DNA of 5,239 nt from NCBI GenBank assembly GCA_001304365.1, contig LJNA01000110.1, positions 1-5,239 of the forward strand, in the 5' to 3' direction. Below, in pieces: positions 1-4,263 of the stretch. The stretch's first letter is position 1. Each line of letters opens with the position of its first letter. The notes under the pieces are model-generated. The model worked only from the letters and a program-made list of their open reading frames with translations, was not told the origin of the DNA and searched no databases. The DNA comes from Syntrophobacter sp. DG_60. GTDB lineage: Bacteria > Desulfobacterota > Desulfofervidia > Desulfofervidales > DG-60. Made by a program: the position numbers and the translations under genes.

Positions 1-72
1 TTCCCAAATCATGGATTAACCTCCATTAAGTAAAGGCGACATTTCATATAACTCGTTTACATCGTCACTTAG

Positions 73-126
73 TGCGGATATACTCCCATTTTTGGGGTGA
101 TATCAGCACCTGTTGCGGATATTCTC
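73..126. repeat. 13-bp direct repeat pair flanking a hairpin
   Basis: TGCGGATATACTC at 73-85 recurs as TGCGGATATTCTC at 114-126, with one mismatch and 41 bp between starts. The first copy overlaps an imperfect hairpin at 77-104. Its inner stem is TCCCA/TGGGG around a TTTT loop (with one T-G pair), then two mismatched positions, then an outer stem GATAT/ATATC. No T-run follows the hairpin on either strand, so it is a poor intrinsic terminator. It may be a remnant of a dispersed repeat or a regulator site; the function is unknown. Confidence 0.5.
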
Positions 127-205
127 ATTATCTAAGAATCGCCATAATCCTTAAAATTTTTAAATAATCCATTTTGTGCCAAAACGTTAAGTGCTTACTC
201 TTGAA

Positions 206-269
206 TTTAACGATTTAACCAATTTTTGATTTGACTATTATACGGTTTGACTATTCAACGATTTAACAG
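206..269. repeat. Degenerate 8-bp tandem repeat (about 8 units)
   Basis: Read in register from 206, the units are TTTAACGA, TTTAACCA, ATTTTTGA, TTTGACTA, TTATACGG, TTTGACTA, TTCAACGA and TTTAACAG. The consensus is roughly TTTRACNA. Because of this period, AACGATTTAAC recurs exactly at 209-219 and 257-267 (48 bp apart, six units) and TTTGACTATT recurs at 230-239 and 246-255 (16 bp apart, two units). The tract ends 8 bp before the stop codon of the leftward gene. Short AT-rich tandem tracts like this occur between genes in various bacteria. Slippage-driven spread is the simplest explanation. Confidence 0.7.
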
Positions 270-277
270 AGAGTGCC

Positions 278-511
278 TTACTTTTCAGGACCAGGGACCT
301 CAAGGGTAGAACAGGTCCCGGAAGGGCATTCTCTATTGGTTATTTTTGTCCTTTCACTTCTGTCTGCTGTAAAGCTTATCTTGCTCATAACTCGCTCAAT
401 CTCAAAAGACCCACATTTTGGGCACTTTACCTCTACCGAATCATCCTTTTTGAGTGCCAGGAGTTCAAAAATGTTGTGGCAACGCTGGCAACGAAATTCA
501 TATATGGGCAT
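278..511 (-). CDS. FmdB-type zinc ribbon protein
   Basis: This 77-residue protein opens with MPIYEFRC and carries two CxxC pairs (Cys8/Cys11 and Cys30/Cys33). That is the signature of the small FmdB/CxxC_CXXC_SSSS putative regulatory zinc ribbon family, whose members start MP-x-Y-E-(F/Y)-x-C. A single zinc held by the four cysteines is expected. The rest is a polar tail with two extra cysteines (62 and 67) and no membrane segment. The family was named from a gene linked to formamidase/amidase regulation, but the role of most members is unknown, and I infer only a nucleic-acid- or protein-binding zinc ribbon. The ATG start is well supported: AAGGAG lies 6 bases upstream (518-523 on the plus strand), behind a good promoter. 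It is transcribed divergently from the HEAT-repeat gene and appears to be a single-gene unit. Confidence 0.93.
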   Translation of the reverse strand: MPIYEFRCQRCHNIFELLALKKDDSVEVKCPKCGSFEIERVMSKISFTADRSERTKITNRECPSGTCSTLEVPGPEK

Positions 512-544
512 AGTGGTCTCCTTTTTAATGCTTTTTCTCAGAAG

Positions 545-573
545 ATATTACAGCAAATAATAAATTTAGTCAA
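545..573 (-). promoter_or_regulatory. Sigma70-like promoter of the FmdB-type gene
   Basis: Read on the minus strand, TTGACT (573-568) and TAATAT (550-545) are separated by exactly 17 bp. The first box matches the -35 consensus at 5 of 6 positions and the second matches the -10 consensus at 4 of 6. Transcription would begin near position 538, giving a leader of about 27 nt that contains the AAGGAG site. This is prediction from motif and spacing only. Confidence 0.6.
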
Positions 574-581
574 CAAGGCGA

Positions 582-610
582 TTGAACGCTTGGGTCTTCT
601 GTGCTAAAGT
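582..610 (+). promoter_or_regulatory. Sigma70-like promoter of the HEAT-repeat gene
   Basis: TTGAAC (582-587) and TAAAGT (605-610) are spaced by 17 bp, each matching its consensus at 4 of 6 positions. Transcription would start near 617, leaving a leader of about 20 nt with AAGGAG at 626-631. Its -35 box lies 8 bp from the -35 box of the divergent FmdB-type promoter. It is weaker than that promoter by consensus match. Confidence 0.45.
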
Positions 611-637
611 TAACAAAATCGGTTTAAGGAGAAAAAA

Positions 638-1714
638 ATGAGACGGGGACCAGTGGTATACCCACCTGAATGCCCATTCTGTAGGCGGCTAATAGATAGG
701 CCAAAAGAACTAAAAACTAAAAAACCCCTTGAATTTCCTTTAGGTGCCTGTGAGTGCGGGGCCGTTTATGCCTTTGATGTCACAGGACATAACCTAGGGG
801 CTGCCTATCTGGAGGCCTTGGTATTTGCCTGTAATAATGATTGGGATTTGGCCTTTCAGCTCTCTGAAGAGGATTATCAAGATGCACGTATTGAACACTA
901 TGATGAAATAAGTCATCAAGTGGTTCCAGGAGGGTCCTTTGAAGGGAGGCGGGTATGGGGAGTACTTTTTTTTATTAAGCTTCATGGAGATATTTGGGAA
1001 GCTACTCAAGAGGGAGTAGAGGCCAAACTAACTGAGGCCATCCCTACACATTTATCTCAAAGAGTTCGATCTAGCGCCTTCTCTAAGAAAGGGGTTAAAG
1101 GGTTAGTAGAAGAGAATAAACCTGATGAATTGATAGCTATAGCAGAACAGGACACAAGAGTTATTACAGTTTTGCAGAAGCTGCTATATTCAGCAGATGA
1201 AACCATACGATGGAGAACCATAAAAATATTGGGTATGGTAACAAAGAGACTTGCAGACAAAATGCCTACTGTTATAAGTAAATTGTTACAGCGCTTGCTT
1301 TATGCAAGTACCGACTCTGCTGCTAGCAGTTGGGGGGCACTTGAGGCCACTGGTGAGATAATAAGTAATAGGCCTGACCTATTTGGGGAATTCAGCCAGC
1401 CATTACTATCATTTTTGCAAGACAAGGGAAGGAAAAAGGAGATTATTTGGGCTGTTGGGGAAATTGCAGGAAAGAAACCAGAGCTAGTCAGACGTGCCTT
1501 TCCTCATCTTATCTCATTTCTCAACGACCCTGATGCAACAGTAAGGGGATATGCTGCCTGGTCCCTTGGCCAATTAGGGGATAAGGGAGCAAAGGATGGA
1601 TTGAATAACATTAAAAAAGATAAACATCAAATTACCATATATGAAGATGGGAAAATAAGCAAAAAGACAGTAGGCCAAATAGCCACAGAAGCCATAGAAA
1701 AAATTAGTAAATAG
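638..1714 (+). CDS. Zinc-ribbon/HEAT-repeat protein, DVU0298-like
   Basis: This 358-residue soluble protein has two parts. The N-terminus holds a zinc-ribbon-like pattern, Cys12-x-x-Cys15 and Cys38-x-Cys40, in the context ECPFCRRL...GACECGAVYAFD. The following segment (about 50-135) is conserved-looking and rich in aromatic and acidic residues. From about 150 to 325 the protein is helical and reads as HEAT/PBS-lyase-type repeats, most clearly at 287-325 (FPHLISFLNDPDATVRGYAA then WSLGQLGD). I recall this architecture as the 'DVU0298 family' of sulfate reducers; that name is from memory and the function is unknown. HEAT repeats normally form a protein-binding solenoid, so a scaffold or adaptor role is inferred. 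PBS-lyase-like repeats do not by themselves imply bilin chemistry. The start is secure, with AAGGAG 6 bases before ATG. No signal peptide or membrane helix is seen. Confidence 0.9.
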   Translation: MRRGPVVYPPECPFCRRLIDRPKELKTKKPLEFPLGACECGAVYAFDVTGHNLGAAYLEALVFACNNDWDLAFQLSEEDYQDARIEHYDEISHQVVPGGSFEGRRVWGVLFFIKLHGDIWEATQEGVEAKLTEAIPTHLSQRVRSSAFSKKGVKGLVEENKPDELIAIAEQDTRVITVLQKLLYSADETIRWRTIKILGMVTKRLADKMPTVISKLLQRLLYASTDSAASSWGALEATGEIISNRPDLFGEFSQPLLSFLQDKGRKKEIIWAVGEIAGKKPELVRRAFPHLISFLNDPDATVRGYAAWSLGQLGDKGAKDGLNNIKKDKHQITIYEDGKISKKTVGQIATEAIEKISK

Positions 1715-1736
1715 TAACAACAAAGACTTGATTTAA

Positions 1737-1822
1737 GCCACAGAATGGCACAGATAAACACGGATTGTCAGGATTTTAAATATAAAAAATATTTTCTTCA
1801 GGCATCGGCGAAAATCTGTGGC
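1737..1822. repeat. Degenerate dispersed 'CACAGA' inverted repeat
   Basis: GCCACAGA at 1737-1744 is the exact reverse complement of TCTGTGGC at 1815-1822. Between them lie GCACAGATAAACACGGATT (1748-1766) and, near the right arm, GGCGAAAATC. Intergenic elements built from CACAGAT-ACACGGAT and ending ATCTGTGGC are, from memory, spread through many deltaproteobacterial and related genomes. This looks like a decayed copy. I cannot confirm copy number from one window. Confidence 0.5.
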
Positions 1823-1867
1823 AAATTTTATAATTTCCTGTACATCAAGAAAAATAGATTTTTGCTA

Positions 1868-1888
1868 TCACCATTCACCATTAACTAT
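1868..1888. repeat. Heptamer tandem repeat TCACCAT x2 plus a degenerate unit
   Basis: TCACCAT occurs twice in perfect tandem (1868-1874, 1875-1881) and is followed by TAACTAT (1882-1888), which differs at two positions. The same heptamer reappears at 1936-1942 and, inverted, at 1943-1949, where the two form a palindrome. I found no other exact copy in the window on reading. Confidence 0.6.
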
Positions 1889-1901
1889 TTACATTTATAT
1901 T
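1874..1901 (+). promoter_or_regulatory. Weak candidate promoter before the orphan gene
   Basis: TTCACC (1874-1879) and TATATT (1896-1901) are spaced by 16 bp, matching -35 at 4 of 6 and -10 at 5 of 6. The -35 box lies within the TCACCAT tandem repeat. Transcription would begin near 1908, just after the annotated ATG at 1903, so this promoter is compatible only with the downstream start at 1957 or with nearly leaderless initiation. AT-rich sequence produces such matches easily. Confidence 0.3.
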
Positions 1902-1902
1902 A

Positions 1903-3015
1903 ATGTGTGAACCTCAAGTTAAATATCTGGTTTCGTCACCATATGGTGATATTATAATGGATGAAGCCAGATGGCAAATGCCCCTTCTCTATAACCCAAA
2001 TTTCACTTATGGTCACTATCTTGAGGCCATAAAGGCCTTTATCTCAAAGGGTGGTTATAGACCATTTATAGAGGCAGTAAATGAGGGATTGAAAAATACT
2101 ATTAGCTTAAGCGATATTGATGAAATTTTAATTCGGACAGAAAAACATGGTGCTTTATACCATTTGGCCAGTATAGAGGTAACTGTCAAGGGGCAATCAA
2201 AAAAGTTTGCAGTAAATGTAGCTATTTCAAGAAGAGGAAAAGACTGGTTAAATCATGAATTTTTTGTATTAAAACAGTTAAATAATAGATTTGATTTTTC
2301 ATACTTACCAAGTGTGTACTTTTTGGGTGAGGTAAAATCCATGCTAATGTTTCTAGCAGAATGGTTTGAAGGCTATTATGAATTTCATATTTCAAAGGAT
2401 AAACATGGAAGGCAAAAGACTGTCCTGTGGGATTTTAACCATGGTTATAAGTCTTTATCTAATGAACAAGCCAAGGAGATATATAAACAAGCATCAAACA
2501 TCCTTACCATTTACTATGATACCTGCGAATTTAAACAAATTTTCCCTTGGCACCATGCAGCAGGTGATTTTGTAGTGAAGATAGCTAAGGGAAGTATAGA
2601 TGTTAAACTTATAACAGCAAGAAGATACCAATCCATGATAGTCTTTTTAGAGGAAGGTAATATAAATCCTTTGATGGCACTGATCTATTTCTTCTTAAAT
2701 TTATCCGTTGGGATGCGTTTGGACAGATTTAATGGCATTGGGGATGTGGCATGGGCCAGTGATTTTTGTGTTGATGGTGTTGTAGAAGGCTTTTTTGAGG
2801 CTCTTAGATCAAAAGAGCATACAGGAAAATATAATATTGGTACCATAAAAGAATTTATCTCACTGTTAAAACATTTTGGGAAAGATGATTTAGAATTAAT
2901 GTTAAATTCTTTAATGGATATATACAAAAATAGTCCTGAAATAGATATAATAACAGGTAATCTAAAAAGACATGCTGATAAATTATATTCTGTTATTCAA
3001 ACTCTTCCTTTATAA
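1903..3015 (+). CDS. Uncharacterised protein, possible degenerate kinase fold
   Basis: This 370-residue protein belongs to no family I can name. It appears cytoplasmic; the hydrophobic run NPLMALIYFFLNLSVG (255-270) is most easily read as a buried helix. Several stretches faintly follow a protein-kinase/aminoglycoside-phosphotransferase order: a strand with KFAVNVAI (101-108) where AxK would be expected but Asn105 sits at the lysine place; a helix with Glu119 (HEFFVLKQL); a hinge-like MLMFLAEWFEGY (147-158); a catalytic-loop-like WHHAAGDFVV (216-225); and IDVKLITARR (232-241) where DFG would fall. If the match is real, key residues are missing and it would be a pseudokinase. The start is uncertain. 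ATG at 1903 has no Shine-Dalgarno sequence, and an in-frame stop at 1882 blocks extension. Met19 (1957) has GGTGAT 6 bases upstream, giving 352 residues. Its 3' end overlaps the convergent YkgJ-type gene by 23 bp. Confidence 0.85.
   Translation: MCEPQVKYLVSSPYGDIIMDEARWQMPLLYNPNFTYGHYLEAIKAFISKGGYRPFIEAVNEGLKNTISLSDIDEILIRTEKHGALYHLASIEVTVKGQSKKFAVNVAISRRGKDWLNHEFFVLKQLNNRFDFSYLPSVYFLGEVKSMLMFLAEWFEGYYEFHISKDKHGRQKTVLWDFNHGYKSLSNEQAKEIYKQASNILTIYYDTCEFKQIFPWHHAAGDFVVKIAKGSIDVKLITARRYQSMIVFLEEGNINPLMALIYFFLNLSVGMRLDRFNGIGDVAWASDFCVDGVVEGFFEALRSKEHTGKYNIGTIKEFISLLKHFGKDDLELMLNSLMDIYKNSPEIDIITGNLKRHADKLYSVIQTLPL
1936..1949. promoter_or_regulatory. 14-bp perfect palindrome, possible operator or RBS hairpin
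   Basis: TCACCATATGGTGA is a perfect palindrome. As RNA it could fold into a TCACC/GGTGA stem with an ATAT loop. Its right arm supplies most of GGTGAT (1945-1950), which is complementary to part of the 16S rRNA 3' end (the AAGGAGGTGAT complement) and lies 6 bases before the in-frame ATG at 1957. Each half is the heptamer TCACCAT also found twice in tandem at 1868-1881. If translation begins at 1903 instead, these bases simply encode residues 12-16 of the protein. Confidence 0.35.
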
Positions 3016-3628
3016 GATTTGTTAAAGATGTCTTTATGGTCTTAGAAACTGATATTAAAAGGGTAGCCTTTCCTAAATTTTGGCATCTAGCCTGTTGTAA
3101 AAGTTGTTTGGAAAGTGAGTAAAGCTCCTTATATACTTTATCAAGGTCAAATGTAGGATATGCTATCCCTTTTTGAAACCCGGTTTTCCCGCAAACAGAG
3201 GCCTTTCCATTTATAGAGGTAGGAATGCCGTACAATCTGCAAGTAATAGGCCTATGCTCATAGAGGATGCATTCATCCTTATCATCTAGCAAGGGGCATC
3301 TTGCCCTCTGTTTCCCCAATCCATATATTTGCATCTTTGGATCATCGGGAAATGTTTCATTAAGCTTATCTTTAACTTGCAGCATCTTAGCATCTGCCTT
3401 TTCTGACCTTATAATGGCCTCTCTTCTTTCTTTCCTATTTAGATTGTTAAAGAAATGATTTAAAAAGATTGCTTCAATAAGAAATAGTCCAAAGATGGCA
3501 TAACAACAGTCACAACAATGAATTCTGCAAGGGATAAGGTGGCCATATTCCCCTTCCATCTTTTTAAATGCCTTATCGGCCTTATCAACTAATGTCTTAT
3601 ATTCTGCAAATAAATCAGGAAAGATCAT
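2993..3628 (-). CDS. YkgJ-type cysteine-cluster protein
   Basis: This 211-residue soluble protein belongs to the YkgJ/CxxCxxCC family of putative zinc- or iron-chelating proteins. The N-terminal cluster is Cys34-x3-Cys38-Cys39-x-Cys41-Cys42. The second half of the site is Cys111-Pro-Leu-Leu, Cys120, then RPITCRLYG with Cys130, and Cys146. Cys182 is outside the pattern. A charged helical stretch (about 64-95) separates the two cysteine groups. The family is thought to bind a metal ion or an iron-sulfur cluster; its biochemical role is not established. It is the last gene of the minus-strand operon. Its ATG lies 8 bp after the TPR gene's stop, and the AAGGG ribosome site (3634-3638) overlaps that stop codon, which suggests coupled translation. 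The last 23 bp overlap the end of the convergent orphan gene. No terminator is visible beyond it. Confidence 0.92.
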   Translation of the reverse strand: MIFPDLFAEYKTLVDKADKAFKKMEGEYGHLIPCRIHCCDCCYAIFGLFLIEAIFLNHFFNNLNRKERREAIIRSEKADAKMLQVKDKLNETFPDDPKMQIYGLGKQRARCPLLDDKDECILYEHRPITCRLYGIPTSINGKASVCGKTGFQKGIAYPTFDLDKVYKELYSLSKQLLQQARCQNLGKATLLISVSKTIKTSLTNLIKEEFE

Positions 3629-3636
3629 ATCATCCC

Positions 3637-4263
3637 TTAACGATGGGATTCTAATCCCTTTAAAAGTTCAGGATGAACCTTAAAACCAAGTTCTATTGCC
3701 TTATCACAGTGCTCAATGGCCTTTTTGTATTCTCCTTTTAAATAATAGGCATAAGCCAAATTATTATGGCCAAGTCCAAAACTTGGTGCCATCTCTAAAA
3801 GTTTTTTATTAGTTTCAATACTTTTTTCTATATCTCCCTTTTGAAGATAGGCGTTGGCAAGATTACAATATGCTTGGACAATTCTTGGATTAAGTTCTAT
3901 TGCCTTTTTTAATGCATCTATGGCCTCATCTGTTTTTCCAAGCTCTAAATAGGCAAAACCCAAATTTGCATAACCCCTGGCATATCTTGGCTCTATCTCT
4001 ACAGCCATTAAGTTTGCCTTAACAACATCTTCCAGATTTCCCAGTTTAAAATGTATATAGCCTAAATTAACATAGGCTTCAAACATACGACCACTGTTTC
4101 CTATAGCCTCTTGGAATTCATCTATAGCTTCATTCCATTTGCCCTGCTTCATAAGGACCACTCCCAGGTTATAGTGCGCATTGGCACATTCTGGGTTCTC
4201 TGCAATGATCCTTTTTACTTTATAAGTAAACTCATCAAGTGTCATTGGTTCTTTCTTTTCCAT
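3637..4263 (-). CDS. TPR protein with five tandem repeats
   Basis: This 208-residue protein is almost wholly tetratricopeptide repeat. After a short lead (MTLDEF..., residues 7-25), five repeats run in perfect 34-residue register at about 26-59, 60-93, 94-127, 128-161 and 162-195. They have the usual small/aromatic pattern (for example YANLGFAYLELGKTDEAI at 98-115) and usually end in NPR or a like turn. A short cap follows (HPELLKGLESHR). There is no signal peptide or membrane helix, so it is a cytoplasmic protein-binding scaffold; the partner is unknown. The start is well supported, with AAGGAG (4270-4275) 6 bases upstream. That site lies inside the end of the upstream gene, which the ORF overlaps by 29 bp in another frame. 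The arrangement implies translational coupling with the FKBP/TPR protein, making that protein a candidate partner. Confidence 0.95.
   Translation of the reverse strand: MEKKEPMTLDEFTYKVKRIIAENPECANAHYNLGVVLMKQGKWNEAIDEFQEAIGNSGRMFEAYVNLGYIHFKLGNLEDVVKANLMAVEIEPRYARGYANLGFAYLELGKTDEAIDALKKAIELNPRIVQAYCNLANAYLQKGDIEKSIETNKKLLEMAPSFGLGHNNLAYAYYLKGEYKKAIEHCDKAIELGFKVHPELLKGLESHR

Larger units (their letters stand above)
1..277. other. Non-coding left flank with short repeats
   Basis: I see no gene here. All three plus frames hit a stop within the first 35 bases, and the minus frames also carry stops close to the left edge, so no gene enters or leaves across the boundary. The content is AT-rich. 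It holds a 13-bp near-perfect direct repeat, an imperfect hairpin between the two copies and, next to the stop of the FmdB-type gene, a degenerate 8-bp-period tandem repeat. No convincing intrinsic terminator (GC-rich stem followed by a T-run) is visible for the leftward FmdB-type gene. Confidence 0.75.
1715..1902. other. Non-coding gap between the two plus-strand genes
   Basis: These 188 bp hold a degenerate inverted repeat of the CACAGA type, a weak all-AT hairpin (AAATAT/ATATTT, 1778-1794) and a TCACCAT heptamer tract. A TATAAT hexamer at 1829-1834 has no recognisable -35 partner at 16-18 bp. No GC-rich terminator follows the HEAT-repeat gene. The gap and its promoter-like boxes suggest that the next gene has its own promoter rather than continuing an operon. 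Confidence 0.6.

Noticed and set aside
151..163. TTAAAA/TTTTAA inverted repeat downstream of the FmdB-type gene as a terminator
   Set aside because: It contains only A and T with essentially no loop and would not form a stable hairpin.
1..280. CRISPR array in the left flank
   Set aside because: The repeats are only 8-13 bp, degenerate or in two copies, with no regular 25-40-bp repeat/spacer structure and no cas gene in the window.
273..560. Plus-strand open frame of 95 codons opposite the FmdB-type gene
   Set aside because: It is the antisense of a clearly recognisable zinc ribbon gene, has no ribosome site and has a composition typical of a shadow frame.
794..1260. Two minus-strand open frames (794-1009, 1057-1260) inside the HEAT-repeat gene
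   Set aside because: They lie wholly within a well-supported gene, lack recognisable domains and show no Shine-Dalgarno site.
1829..1834. Perfect TATAAT hexamer as the promoter of the orphan gene
   Set aside because: No -35-like box lies 16-18 bp upstream and there is no extended -10 TG; such hexamers are expected by chance in this AT-rich gap.
2366..2927. Open frames 2366-2575 (plus) and 2685-2927 (minus) inside the orphan gene
   Set aside because: The 370-codon frame is far longer, and the short frames have no motif or context.
3023..3036. TAAAGATGTCTTTA inverted repeat after the orphan gene as a terminator
   Set aside because: The stem is 5-6 bp and AT-rich, has no T-run after it and lies within the coding part of the convergent gene.
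3267..3458. Plus-strand open frame opposite the YkgJ-type gene, with a hydrophobic Leu/Ser-rich product
   Set aside because: It is a shadow of the cysteine-cluster gene; antisense frames of lysine/glutamate-rich genes often look like membrane peptides.
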